NCBI GenBank assembly: GCA_029582155.1
Contig: CM055897.1
Span: 94,005,829 to 94,069,828 of the forward strand
From: Panopea generosa
Lineage: Eukaryota; Mollusca; Bivalvia; Adapedonta; Hiatellidae
DNA length: 64,000 nt
Direction of reading: 5' to 3'
The notes below the pieces were generated by a model that did no database searches, was not told where the DNA came from, and saw only the letters and a program-made list of their open reading frames with translations. The position numbers and the translations under genes are program-made. Within the stretch, counting starts at the first letter, position 1. The number at the start of each line of letters is the position of its first letter. This document shows positions 55,201 to 62,636 of this stretch, piece after piece.

Positions 55201-58200
55201 AAACTACCAAACTCACATAATTGTTTTTGGACCAGGCTGGGCTAAAAACCAATGACCACATTTTAACCCTTCGCTCCGTAAGCATTTTCTTGGACTCTTC
55301 TAAATTGAAAGCATTAATTCACCATGTATCAGCAATGGGTGAATTATGCTTATATTAACTGACAGAGTGGAAAACAGTGCAGGAAGTGTTCAGATTGCTA
55401 GTTACGACCAATCTGAACTCTTCCTGCACTGTTTTCAAAAGCCTTCTGTGATTGGTGCGTGAAAACGCGTATCTATGGAGTAAAGGGTTAAGAGGTTAGT
55501 GGTCATTACATGACAGCACCTCATACCACTCGACCACAGAGGACCTCTTTCATATGTTACAAGAGGGATAAAATGGTTTAAATTCTATGCAAGATTATCT
55601 TCTTTTCATGATCAGTTATTGAAGGATATAGTGCCTAATTGTATGTATAATCATAGTTTGAATTAATTAAACAAAACTCTGTTTTAAGGTTATTCCCAAT
55701 AATCTATGCATATTCTTGTTGTTTACCAGAGTGTCCAGCACACTACTAAATACAAACTATATATATTTAAGAGCAAATAACTCTGGTGCAATCTCGCTAA
55801 CAAAATCACTGTTTTGAGTGGCTACTTATTTTCTCTACCTAGCACACACACAAACAAAATCTAGAGCCTCAAAATTGTAATTTACACCTTTGAGTTCAAA
55901 TTAAAAAGAGATGGCTGGATGATGAACATGACAAACTTAGATATGTTTTTTTAAATAATATAAATATTTACGGATTGTCAATCGTCTTATCCAAAACGTT
56001 GATGGCGTAATACAGAACTTCACGGAAGTATTTGGTGTGTAGTTGCTTGGTTATAGTCTCCCTCCATGTCAGATACAGAAAGGAGGAGATAAACGTGGTA
56101 GTGCTCTTCACCTGCAAATATGACACAAAAATTCAACTATCATATATCTTAAAACAAACTACAAAACAGCTCTTCACCTGCAAATATGACAAAATATTCA
56201 ACTATCATACATCTTAAAACAAACTACAAAACATTTACCAGGGGCAGAGCATGGCATACTCAGAAACATTTACCAGGGGCAGAGCATGGCATACTCAGAA
56301 ACGTTTACCAGGGGCAGAGCATGGCATACTCAGAAACTCTGCCGAGTAATATTTGAAACCAAAGCCTAAATATTGAAAACGGTAAAAAGTCGAGAAAAGC
56401 AATAGAAACTAAACAGGAGGGGGTTACAAATAGGTACATAAAGGTCTCAGATGATGTCTTGTTCCACATGTAGCAGCAACATCATAGCACAGTTCAAACA
56501 ATATTGTGGTCCGATGTTTTATCTCCCGAGAACCACTATTTATTGGGACCCGAGTGTACATTGTACAAGTAGACCTTATTTGAAAGTAGAATAACCATAT
56601 AAAGCAGAAAAAGTAAATTCTATTTGAAAGTAAAAAAAATAACCATATAAAGCAGTACAAGTAAATTCTATTTGAAAGTAGAATAACCATATCAAGCAGT
56701 ACAAGTAAATTCTATTTGAAAGTAGAATAACCATATCAAGCAGTACAAGTAAATTCTATTTGAAAGAAGAACAACCATATCACACAGTACAAATAAATAC
56801 TATTTGAAAGTAGAACAACCATATCAAGTAGTACAAGTAAATTCTATTTGAAAGTAGAACAACCATATCACGCAGTACAAATAAATACTATTTGAAAGTA
56901 GAATAACCATATCACGCAGTACAAGTAAATTCTATTTGAAAGTAGAACAACCATATCATGCAGTACAAGTAAATACTATTTGAAAGTAGAATAACCATAT
57001 CAAGTAGTACAAGTAAATTCTATTTGAAAGTAGAATAACCATATCAAGCAGTACATGTAAATTCTATTTGAAAGTAGAACAACAATATCAAGCAGTACAA
57101 GTAAATTCTATTTGAAAGTAGAATAACCATATCAAGCAGTACAAGTAAATTCTATTTGAAAGTAGAATAACCATATCAAGCAGTACAAGTAAAATCTATT
57201 TGAAAGTAGAATAACCATATCAAGCAGTACAAGTAAATTCTATTTGAAAGTAGAACAACCATATCACGCAGTACAAGTAAATACTATTTGAAAGTAGAAT
57301 AACCATATCAAGCAGTACAAGTAAATTCTATTTGAAAGTAGAACAACCATATCATGCAGTACAAATAAATACTATTTGAAAGTAGAACAACCAAATCAAG
57401 TAGTACAAGTAAATTCTATTTGAAAGTAGAACAACCATATCAAGCAGTACAAATAAATACTATTTGAAAGTAGAATAACCATATCACGCAGTACAAATAA
57501 ATACTATTTGAAAGTAAAATAACCATATAAACAGTACAAGTAAATTCTATTTGATAGTAGAATAACCATATAAAGCAGTACAAGTAAATTCTATTTGATA
57601 GTACAACAACCATATAAAGCAGTACATGTAAATACTATTTGAAAGTAAAACAACTATACAAAGTAGTACAAGTAAATTTTATTTGATAGTACAACAACCA
57701 TATAAAGCAGTAAAGGTAAATTCTATTTGATAGTAGAATAACCATATAAAGCAGTACAAGTAAATTTTATTTGATAGTACAACAACCATTTAAAGCAGTA
57801 CATGTAAATTCTATTTGAAAGTAAAACAACCATACAAAGCAGTACAAGTAAATTCTATTTGATAGTAGAATAACCATACAAAGCAGTACAAGTAAATTCT
57901 ATTTGATAGTAGAACAACCATACAAAGCAGTACAAGTAGATTCTATTTGATAGTAGAACAACTATATAAAGCAGAACAATTCTGTTTGAAAGAAGAAGAA
58001 TCAAGTTTTTACTATAAAGGAAAAAACATTCTGACTTTCCATGAACAGGCTAACAGACTGTGAGACAGAAAGGCAGAAATAAAAAATTAAAAAAATTAGC
58101 AACATCAAATGATTGTATAATTAAACACCCTTGGAATTGCAGAGTTTCAACAAATTCTGTATTTAAAATTCATTCTACATTTAAAACGCATATAAGCCAT

Positions 58201-61200
58201 ATTATTAATATTCTTGCCATCAATCACGTTGGCCCCTGGAACCAAACAGGGTTGATTTATTAACCACATTAATCCCTATATTTGACAGTGCATTATATTT
58301 TGACTTACATAAAGTCATATATTTTAAATGTCACCAAAATCAATATTGTCAATAGTTTCTAATTATCTTCTCAATTAACACCCAAAATATCATGATACTT
58401 CATCATTATTGCTCTAATGTTGTATATTCATAATTTTGTTACATGTCAGTAATTAATATATGAGATCACAATGTAACACAAACTTCACACCAGATTGACA
58501 TTTTGCTTTATCTTCAAAACAACCCATATTTCAATTGAGTTAAACATCTCACAGGTCATAAAATATATGGCATAGCCAGACTTATTGGTAGAGGTAAATA
58601 TCAGGATGAATCTGAGTAGTACCACCATCCTTCCACAAGTAGCTGAGGATGGTTTAATGATTTATAGGATGGTTAACTGATTTATGAGATAGTTTACTGA
58701 TTTATAGGGATTTACTGATTTATAGGATTGTTTACTGATTAATAGGATGGTTAACTGATTTACAGGGATTTAATGATTTATAGGATGGTTTACTGATTTA
58801 TAGGATGGTTAACTGATTTATATGGATTTAATGATTTATAGGATGGTTTACTGATTTATAGGGATTTACTGATTTAAAGGATGGTTTACTGATCAATATG
58901 ATGGTTTATTGATTTATAGGCTGATTTACTGATATATAGAATGGTTAACCGATTTATAGGGATTTAATGATTTATAGGATGGTTTACTGATTTATAGGGA
59001 TTTACAGATTTATAGGATGGTTTACTGATTAATAGGATGGTTAACTGATTTATATGGATTTAATGATTTATAGGATGGTTTACTGATTTATAGGTATTTA
59101 CTGATTTATAGGATGGTTTACTGATTAATAGGATGGTTTACTGATTTATATGCTGATTTACTGATATATAGGATGGTTTACTGATTTATAAGATGGTTTA
59201 CTGATATATAAAATGGTTAACTGATTTATAAGATGGTTTACTGATGTATAAGATGGTTTACTGATTTATAAGATGGTTTACTGATTTATAAGATGATTTA
59301 CTTATTTAGAATGGCAAACTATTTCATTGGATGATTTACCGCTCTAAAGGAATTTACAGATGTATACGGTATTTGATTTATAGGATAGTTAATCAATTCA
59401 TAGAAAAATTAACTGATTCATTGGTAAACTGTTTGATAGGATGCTTTACAGCTTTGTAGCGATTTACTGATTTATAAGATGGCTTACTGATTTATAAGAT
59501 GGCTAACTGATTTATATGATATTCTCTGATTTATAAGATGGCTTACTGATTTGTAAGATGTTTTACTGATTTATAAGATGGCTTACTGATTTATATGATA
59601 TTCTCTGATTTATAAGATGGCTTACTGATTTGTGAGATGCTTTACTGATTTATAAGATGGCAAACTGATTTATAAGATGGTTTACTGATTTATAAGATGG
59701 CTTACTGATTTATATGATATTCTCTGATTAATAAGATGGTTTACTGATTTGTATGATGGTTTACTGATTTATAAGATGGTTTACTGATTTATAAGATGGC
59801 TTACTAATTTATATGATATTCTCTGATTTATAAGATGACTTACTGATTTGTAAGATGGTTTACTGATTTATAAGATGGTTTACTGATTTGTAAGATGGTT
59901 TATTGATTTATAAGATGGTTTACTGATTTACAAGATGGTTTACTGATTTATATGATATTCTCTGATTTATAAGATGGCTTACTGATATATAGAATGGTTA
60001 ACCGATTTATAGGGATTTAATGATTTATAGGATGGTTTACTGATTTATAGGGATTTACAGATTTATAGGATGGTTTACTGATTAATAGGATGGTTAACTG
60101 ATTTATATGGATTTAATGATTTATAGGATGGTTTACTGATTAATAGGATGGTTTACTGATTTATATGCTGATTTACTGATATATAGGATGGTTTACTGAT
60201 GTATAAGATGGTTTACTGATTTGTATGATGGTTTACTGATTTATAAGATGGTTTACTGATTTATAAGATGGCTTACTAATTTATATGATATTCTCTGATT
60301 TATAAGATGACTTACTGATTTGTAAGATGGTTTACTGATTTATAAGATGGCTTACTGATTTGTAAGATGGTTTATTGATTTATAAGATGGTTTACTGATT
60401 TACAAGATGGTTTACTGATTTATATGATATTCTCTGATTTATAAGATGGCTTACTAATTTATAGGATGGTTCTCTGATTTATAAGATGGTGTACTGATTT
60501 TTAGAATAGTTCTCTGATTTATAAGATGGTTTACTGATTTATATGATATTCTCTGATTGATAAGATCGCTTACTGATTTATAGGATGGTTTTCTGATTTA
60601 TAAGATGGTATACTTATTTATAGGATGGTTCTCTGATTTATAAGATAGTGTACTGATTTATATGATAGTTCTCTGATTTATAAGATGGCTTACTGATTTA
60701 TAGGATGGTTCTCTGATTTATAAGATGGTTTACTGATTTATAAGATGGTTTACAAGATTGTTTATTGTTTTACAAGATGACTTACGGATTTATAGGATGG
60801 TTCTCTGATTTATAAGATGATTTACTGATTTATAAGATGGTTAACAAGATAGTTTATTGATTTACAAGATGACATACTGATTGATTAGATGGTTTACTGA
60901 TTTGTAAGATGTAAGATGGTTTACTGATTGATACTATGGTTTACTGATGATTCATAAGATGGTTTACTGATTTATAAAATTGTTTACTGATTGATAAGAT
61001 GGTTTACTGACTGATTAGATTGTTTACTGATTAATAAGACAGTTTACTGATTGATAATATATTGATAAGATGGTTTACTGATTGATAAGACAACCAGAGT
61101 TTCTGTAACATTAAAGATTTTCCTTCTCGTGTGACTTTTTCACATGATGCAGCATGTTCACATTTATGCTTAATAATTCATAGTCATACAGCTAAGGAAA

Positions 61201-62633
61201 ATATGCAATAAATCTTGATATGTAAGCCAGTTCACATGTTAATAATTACTGAGATGTACTGCTGGTATTCTCTGCTATTAAACCTTTAAATGTCAACATG
61301 TGAACCATCTAACCTTTAAAACTTGAATATGTTTACTAAATTTAGGTACAAACTTGTTTACTAAGATAAATAGATCACCATAACAAACTGCAGGCATATA
61401 AATTTTTCAAATTTGACTCATAACATCCCATATAGATCCTTTTATAGAATAGCATAGAATATTTTGACATTTAACAACAAAGCATGCTCTCCAAAACCTA
61501 AGTTTTACCCATTTATTAAGGTAAAATATCCCAGTCTGTGGTCCAAGTGCCATCACAGCATGTCGATCTTGGCTAGAAATTGTCATATTATAACTGTGTT
61601 ATAAAATATCTCTCACTTTCCTTAAAATAATCTCATTAATAACTTCTTCATTACTCATGGGCTGCTGTTAAAAGAACTTGGTAAGAAGGTTATTTACGTT
61701 ACTTGCAGAAAGACGGTGGTTCTGCTCAAATTCATAATGTCTCCCTCCAGCAATAAAATTGGATTTGCTATATATAACAATTAATGTGTTGAAAACAATA
61801 TGCAGATGAGGGTCTTGTTGGCCCTAAATTACTTACCTTTATGGGCGGTCGGACGATGACACAGGGTGATCAAATAGCTCTTGACAATAAAAGTTGAACT
61901 TTGCACAAACCCCATAGGTGAAACAATTACTAAATTAATTGATCCTATTTTTTCATGTCAATATAACTTTGACCTTTGACTTACCAATTCCAAGAATATA
62001 AGGGTCATCCTCTTTTCAGACAAATCACCCTGCAAACTTTTGGATTTCTAGGCCAAACAGTTCCAATTTTATCAGTCTGAAACCAATTTTTCTATTAATT
62101 GTCATTATCAACTTAACCCCTGACTTACAAATGTAAAACGACTGGGTTATATTTAATTACCAAACTGTATAACAATCAAATTCTTACCAAGATGATTCTA
62201 CCAGCAAAGTTTGAAGCCTGTACACAAAACAGTTCCTAAATTATCAGTCAGAATTAGATTTTCTGTAAATAACCATTTCGACCTTGACTTTTGACACAAA
62301 AATAAAATGGGGTCATCGACTTCCCAAGATGAACTACTTGGCAAAGTTTGAGGACCCCAGGCCAAACAATTCCCCAGTTATCAGTTGGAAACAGATTTTC
62401 AAGAAATAACAACTCTGACTTTGACCACTGACCTACAAACTGTATTCAGTTATTGTATCGATATCAAGATGTTCTACCATAAAAAAAAACATTGGTTTTA
62501 CTCACAAAGGCCTCAGCAATGATAAGACAAAGGGCAATGACTGTCTGTTTCCAGAATCCTTCATGATCTTTGTCACCCAGCACCTTGTAATACTTGCTGG
62601 GAACCATTCCTATGTTGTATATTATGTATTGCT
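16111..62633 (-). CDS. ABCD4: ABCD4-like ABC transporter gene, partial (10 internal exons)
   Basis: Half-type ABC transporter of subfamily D. In vertebrates ABCD4 sits in the lysosomal membrane and, with LMBRD1, releases cobalamin to the cytosol. Ten minus-strand exons (62506-62633, 55972-56111, 50534-50650, 49145-49270, 45384-45529, 35673-35794, 25897-25988, 24575-24676, 21970-22109, 16111-16221) have AG/GT borders and join without a phase error into about 408 residues. Landmarks shared with vertebrate ABCD4 (from memory) include [107 protein letters not shown] and Walker [10 protein letters not shown]. Exons A-G carry the membrane domain, H is a poorly conserved linker, and I-J start the ATPase. 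The 5' exon(s) and the Q-loop, signature and Walker B exons lie outside the window. The unbroken frame argues for a working gene. Assignment to ABCD4 rather than ABCD1-3 rests on the linker, on KHMQIR and on exon phases. Confidence 0.9.
16555..21955. repeat. 42-bp minisatellite (about 128 copies)
   Basis: Head-to-tail units with core cattaaccatcttctgatgt and acattagtgtatatctgtataa. The unit is a multiple of three, so short open frames run through both strands, but stops recur and the predicted peptides are simple repeats. It fills most of the intron between exons I and J, ending about 15 bases from the exon I donor. Blocks of several units recur (for example near 19.5-20.0 kb and 20.3-20.9 kb), showing higher-order duplication. 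Some units carry caggtatac on the gene strand, a donor-like string. Confidence 0.95.
21970..22109 (-). CDS. ABCD4: ABCD4 exon I
   Basis: 140 bp; acceptor tctttaatcag, donor AAAG|gtaaat. The reading [47 protein letters not shown] holds an acidic linker and then the first ATPase strand: [17 protein letters not shown] parallels AFLLERVSISAPSSDK of vertebrate ABCD4. A 42-bp minisatellite begins about 15 bases inside the following intron. Confidence 0.9.
22113..22895. other. unique-looking intron sequence
   Basis: AT-rich intron between exons H and I. Nothing recognisable beyond the polypyrimidine tract and acceptor of exon I at its low end. Confidence 0.6.
22896..24425. repeat. dispersed element with about 300-bp internal tandem units (4-5 copies)
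   Basis: Recurring landmarks attaaccgtcatgtcagcaa, agaagatttttaaagtttac and tagatttagtaaagtagg at spacings near 290-330 bp. The right end is a non-repeated tail with acatgacggacaacacac and aaaggtgattgaaaaaggtc. A tandem core with a distinct tail is usual for non-autonomous molluscan elements; no coding capacity. Confidence 0.7.
24575..24676 (-). CDS. ABCD4: ABCD4 exon H (linker)
   Basis: 102 bp; acceptor tgttcgcag, donor AT|gtgagt. The AG of exon G plus A gives Arg, followed by [33 protein letters not shown]. This is the linker between membrane and ATPase domains. It is weakly conserved, so the call rests on phase at both ends, splice sites and position. Confidence 0.82.
25258..25556 (-). 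mobile_element. tRNA-derived SINE, family B, copy 1
   Basis: On the minus strand: A box ttaactcagttggttaggcg, B box ggtcgtgagttagaatcc, a body with ctgattcaagtgggaaagtt and gggtgtgctcaa, and a simple tail of ttga/atca repeats (tgattgattgattgattga at 25265-25283). Closest tRNA unclear. Confidence 0.8.
25897..25988 (-). CDS. ABCD4: ABCD4 exon G
   Basis: 92 bp; acceptor aatattttcag, donor CACAG|gtaggt. The reading [31 protein letters not shown] is nearly residue for residue the vertebrate NAFV-IYLI-CFT-LIDLS...AG-THR helix at the end of the membrane domain. Confidence 0.93.
26070..26350 (+). mobile_element. tRNA-derived SINE, family B, copy 2 (diverged)
   Basis: Plus-strand copy of the 25.3-kb element: degenerate head gtaagctcagtctgtagggt, body catgatgattgatatacaac and ctgattcaagtgggaagtta, end caatcaatca. 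It lies about 80 bp upstream of exon G in transcription. Confidence 0.75.
26351..27430. other. intron sequence with no recognised feature
   Basis: AT-rich, no open frame of interest and no clear repeat. Confidence 0.5.
27440..29155. repeat. dispersed element with about 170-bp tandem units (about 9 copies)
   Basis: Each unit carries gtgaccttgacctttgaggt, then tcatgttatgttgatcattt, aaaatccatctatgcatgac and aaagttaca. The right end is distinct: ggacgaacagatcgacagaa and gcaaaaattttgggaaaggg followed by gcataaaa. The reverse of the core, TCAAAGGTCAAGGTCA, contains the extended nuclear-receptor half-site TCAAGGTCA. The unique tail ending in ggggcata suggests a mobile element with an expanded internal repeat. 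Confidence 0.75.
29156..30400. other. intergenic/intronic sequence with diverged repeats
   Basis: Contains an A-rich tract (29347-29430) and a stretch (29480-29930) with phrases such as gaagtaattctgtc and ggagttatcccctttt that look like a common dispersed repeat. Low end of the region downstream of the B-box gene; a possible polyadenylation signal (aataaa on the minus strand) lies near 30147. Confidence 0.4.
30406..32088 (-). CDS. intronless B-box / coiled-coil / NHL-like protein (TRIM-related)
   Basis: 560 residues from ATG 32088; an in-frame TAA lies a few codons upstream, so the start is secure. There is no RING finger. Residues about 27-70 form a first B-box ([20 protein letters not shown] then CETCFKHHC), and about 88-135 a second ([20 protein letters not shown] then CSACLATG). 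A long charged coiled coil follows (about 140-280). The C-terminal half repeats beta-propeller/NHL-like strands ([40 protein letters not shown]). This architecture is typical of the expanded TRIM-like families of bivalves, with suspected roles in innate immunity or RNA binding; ubiquitin ligase activity is unlikely without RING. The gene lies on the same strand within the ABCD4 intron between exons F and G. A single exon suggests retroposition. Confidence 0.88.
   Translation of the reverse strand: MEVPGRNTTRPSDSVTGASLEEVELFCDPCSIEGHHLPVTGFCVDCNHYLCETCFKHHCLPLPMKNHLLMDKYAMPKKKNRTLMKDKCTQHAGKSIQYFCKLHSQLGCSACLATGNTCCGDVTYIPNIANEIEGSEEYKNFITKLNKTKDKFDFNEKKTKVNRSESEKYYSEVIKTVKELREDINTMFNELENKIEQVAKLSLDADIDRMSAISSKCDKAIKDIETLKSDMEIFKRSRQYQNLFIRMKKSQKDVDALEDDLAMMARENMIIQYQFVPDEQIKDLLENLKLFGQLKIAGDLKAKHLQDIKISLFKELISGLRIMSDGQIAVISGDSAMLVNTQQNKVTSKLHLPSSPWDITETAPGELAVTLNRKQVIQFLSASDTLSKGHEVKVNGKCRGIMSYMDKLAVTFCDPAKVEIMKMDGTVLKVLSTDASGGRLFINPHYIAISPDHTILHISDFNNHSLTNLTLEGEIIATYKDDDLKQATGICVDRDGTVYVCGHNSNNVHQITAGGEKLQILLNKTDGVKSPSSIAYSDQDNKLYIGMSSNNMLNIFHLHY
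32473..32632. repeat. 46-bp tandem repeat (3.5 copies)
   Basis: Units of ctatagggactgttcaatta plus ccctatatgtatataaacat and gacatt. Confidence 0.9.
32640..33118. other. diverged repeat sequence
   Basis: No gene. Includes short inverted phrases (gaaggcctaagagggcct; aaggccaacaaggcctt), possibly an old dispersed repeat. Confidence 0.35.
33119..33161 (+). mobile_element. SINE family A tail fragment
   Basis: tgctttcttagcaatcaagc then taaattagtttaaacta closely matches the 3' tail of the SINE ending at 54.9 kb. The 48-bp array starts immediately after it. Confidence 0.6.
33163..34075. repeat. 48-bp minisatellite (19 copies)
   Basis: Very homogeneous units (aatgaactacacatacaatg, acatgtccagccaatattta, tgtttgac). 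The 16-codon period leaves frames open on both strands; this is arithmetic, not evidence of a protein. The array abuts a SINE tail on its left. Confidence 0.95.
34080..35265. other. AT-rich intron sequence
   Basis: No gene. A short piece at about 34730-34760 (tgtcttgggtagagcccata) resembles the SINE family A body. Confidence 0.4.
35270..35577 (+). repeat. reversed block of the exon E-junction satellite (about 8 copies)
   Basis: Units of about 37-40 bp with cctgaactgtaagtggagta on the plus strand, that is, opposite in orientation to the main array at 36.7-45.4 kb. It lies just downstream (in transcription) of exon F. Confidence 0.9.
35673..35794 (-). CDS. ABCD4: ABCD4 exon F
   Basis: 122 bp; acceptor aatatttcag, donor GCT|gtacgt. 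The reading [40 protein letters not shown] matches the vertebrate FDYLGSILSYVVIAIPIF helix. It ends in phase 0 and is followed by NAFVV of exon G. It sits between oppositely oriented blocks of the exon E-derived satellite (35270-35577 and 36664-45390). Confidence 0.92.
35935..36190 (-). mobile_element. tRNA-derived SINE, family B, copy 3
   Basis: Reverse-orientation copy: gccaagttagctcagttggt head (36160-36185), B box about 36130-36150 (gtcgttggtttgaatcctt), body aactttcccaatgaaacag on the plus strand, as in the copies at 25.3 and 26.1 kb. Confidence 0.75.
36191..36663. other. intron sequence with no recognised feature
   Basis: No gene or repeat seen between the SINE and the satellite. Confidence 0.5.
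36664..45390 (-). repeat. about 40-bp satellite derived from ABCD4 exon E 5' splice site (about 220 copies)
   Basis: On the gene strand each unit reads GAATATGCCCTGAA(C/T)T followed by gtaagtggagtagtgggt and a variable 5-9 base linker: the last 16 bases of exon E (codons E-Y-A-L-N plus T) and the first 20-odd bases of its intron, with a consensus donor in most units. The array is continuous with the true exon E junction at 45384. Units nearest the exon (44.6-45.4 kb) share its AATT variant; distant units have AACT. Unit length varies 37-42 bp through C-tract changes (poly-C at 38898-38917 and 41763-41776), and blocks of several units recur. Confidence 0.95.
45384..45529 (-). CDS. ABCD4: ABCD4 exon E
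   Basis: 146 bp; acceptor attattccag, donor AATT|gtaagtgg. The reading [48 protein letters not shown] is the cytosolic EAA-like loop region of ABCD4 (FKHMQIR, E-AAFYR-G). The final T plus TT from exon F gives Phe. The donor is strong, and the junction itself is the founding unit of the satellite that continues leftward from it for about 8.7 kb. Confidence 0.92.
45533..46135. other. intron sequence between exons D and E
   Basis: AT-rich; apart from the exon E acceptor tract nothing is recognised. Confidence 0.5.
46139..46911. repeat. 26-bp minisatellite, left part
   Basis: Units ccagtagacaacaaatacta ctgatt, diverged, about 29 copies. It is the same array as 47823-48725, split by an insertion. 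Confidence 0.92.
46912..47822. mobile_element. element with about 148-bp tandem units inserted in the 26-bp array
   Basis: Four units with gtgaccttgacctttgacgt, atggaccatgcacaactaag, catggtacttatcacttatg and gagatttagcatccacaaga. It ends with gacagacagacagacggaca and a hairpin ccccccgttcgggggtataa. The terminal hairpin and lack of coding capacity fit a non-autonomous element, possibly Helitron-like. It interrupts the minisatellite cleanly, showing mobility after array growth. Confidence 0.65.
47823..48725. repeat. 26-bp minisatellite, right part
   Basis: About 34 units of the motif ccagtagacaacaaatacta ctgatt with point changes and a few shortened units. Confidence 0.92.
48848..49210 (-). 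repeat. 121-bp triplication of ABCD4 exon D 3' end and donor
   Basis: Three tandem units at 121-bp spacing (acctgaagtttccctccatt at 48901, 49022 and 49143). Each holds the last 66 bases of exon D, the donor, and about 50 bases of intron. The unit at 49145 onward is the functional exon. The two extra copies lack the exon's 5' half and acceptor; donors read gtgagc (middle) and gtcagc (left). Confidence 0.9.
49145..49270 (-). CDS. ABCD4: ABCD4 exon D
   Basis: 126 bp; acceptor ccttttag, donor TTCAG|gtgagc. Read in phase: [41 protein letters not shown]. This is a membrane helix followed by a cytosolic loop ending EKMEGNFR, matching the ABCD4 EKLEGDFR position. The last 66 bases with the donor are the third unit of a 121-bp triplication whose two extra copies lie downstream in transcription. 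Confidence 0.9.
49274..50530. other. intron between exons C and D
   Basis: AT-rich, no repeat array, no gene recognised. Confidence 0.5.
50534..50650 (-). CDS. ABCD4: ABCD4 exon C
   Basis: 117 bp; acceptor ccattaccag, donor AG|gtaatg. The first base completes the proline codon from exon B, giving [18 protein letters not shown], then [30 protein letters not shown] is the conserved cytosolic motif of ABCD proteins, followed by a membrane helix. A SINE with a 4-kb internal array begins about 50 bp upstream of the acceptor in transcription. Confidence 0.9.
50698..54890 (+). mobile_element. SINE family A with giant internal 34-bp expansion
   Basis: The head at 50700-50745 keeps an A box-like gtgtagtagatagtgctgca and a B box-like ggtttgatctcc. 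The tail at 54835-54885 (agctttcttcacaatcaagc, then taaaataatttagtttaaac) matches the SINE tail at 63.7 kb. Everything between is a tandem array of its body segment. Orientation is opposite to ABCD4. Confidence 0.75.
50767..54812. repeat. 34-bp minisatellite (about 119 copies)
   Basis: Unit acaacactcagtactggttc tacccaggaagctg with limited variation (cag/ctg, ctc/ctg). The core agtactggttctaccca is the SINE body segment. Blocks recur: 53.21-53.70 kb is repeated at 53.89-54.38 kb (offset 680 bp, 20 units), and a related block starts near 51.65 kb. Confidence 0.95.
55076..55555 (-). mobile_element. SINE family C interrupted by a MITE
   Basis: On the minus strand a tRNA-like head (ctctgtggtcgagtggtatg, 55496-55550) is separated by the MITE at 55263-55491 from the body and tail (gacggtggttctactcttat, gaggtcttcctccaccgata, poly-A at 55067-55080). 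Related tails occur at 58553-58650 and 61675-61780. Confidence 0.6.
55263..55491 (-). mobile_element. piggyBac-like MITE, copy 2
   Basis: Same family as 8719-8948 in opposite orientation: TTAA flanks, ends CCCTTCGCTCC / GGAGTAAAGGG, the same internal palindrome (gtgcaggaagtgttcagatt ... ctgaactcttcctgcac). Length 221 bp. Confidence 0.78.
55560..55968. other. intron between exons B and C
   Basis: No feature recognised other than the exon B donor at its high end. Confidence 0.5.
55972..56111 (-). CDS. ABCD4: ABCD4 exon B
   Basis: 140 bp; acceptor atttgcag|GTGAAGAGC, donor CC|gtaaat. It has 46 codons plus two bases: [20 protein letters not shown], then [20 protein letters not shown] and DKTIDN. 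It covers membrane segment 2 and the cytosolic LH-YF-YY-NVL-DNP stretch typical of subfamily D. Its acceptor lies in a 66-bp tandem duplication (56104-56235), so a second identical acceptor lies 66 bp upstream in transcription. Confidence 0.9.
56104..56235 (-). repeat. 66-bp tandem duplication of exon B acceptor
   Basis: Two copies (56104-56169 and 56170-56235) of ctcttcacctgcaaatatga plus 46 bases. Each contains, on the gene strand, the acceptor atttgcag|GTGAAGAG. Use of the distal copy would add 66 bases with an in-frame TGA. Confidence 0.85.
56231..56339. repeat. 35-bp tandem repeat (3 copies)
   Basis: aaacatttaccaggggcaga gcatggcatactcag repeated three times with one base change. Confidence 0.92.
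56565..57990. repeat. 44-bp minisatellite (about 32 copies)
   Basis: Units gcagtacaagtaaattctat ttgaaagtagaataaccata tcaa. Variants (gatagt versus gaaagt, tataaagc versus atcaagc) separate left and right halves. Confidence 0.93.
57991..58550. other. intron sequence with no recognised feature
   Basis: AT-rich, nothing recognised. Confidence 0.45.
58553..58650 (-). mobile_element. SINE family C fragment
   Basis: Reverse copy of the tail: accaccatccttccacaagt and agacttattggtagaggtaa match the 55.1-kb copy. Confidence 0.5.
58655..61095. repeat. about 20-bp minisatellite (about 120 copies)
   Basis: Core gatttataagatggtttact with frequent changes and variant subfamilies (ataggatggtt; tatatgatattctct) in repeated blocks, for example the same pattern near 58.9-59.2 kb and 59.98-60.2 kb. 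Confidence 0.93.
61096..61674. other. intron sequence with no recognised feature
   Basis: AT-rich, nothing recognised. Confidence 0.45.
61675..61780 (+). mobile_element. SINE family C tail fragment
   Basis: cttgcagaaagacggtggtt ctgctc and ccctccagcaataaaattgg match the plus-orientation tail of family C. Confidence 0.5.
61840..62480. repeat. about 145-bp diverged tandem repeat (4 copies)
   Basis: Units share ctttgaccttt/cttgacttttgac, gcaaagtttgag, ccaaacaattcc and ttatcagtt. It ends 25-30 bases from the exon A donor. Confidence 0.65.
62506..62633 (-). CDS. ABCD4: ABCD4 exon A
   Basis: 128 bp; acceptor ttcacag, donor TTT|gtgagt. Needs one base from an upstream exon outside the window, then 42 codons ending in phase 0. 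It reads [20 protein letters not shown] and continues [22 protein letters not shown]: a luminal loop and a hydrophobic segment that match the region after the first membrane helix of ABCD4. Confidence 0.88.
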
Positions 62634-62636
62634 CTG

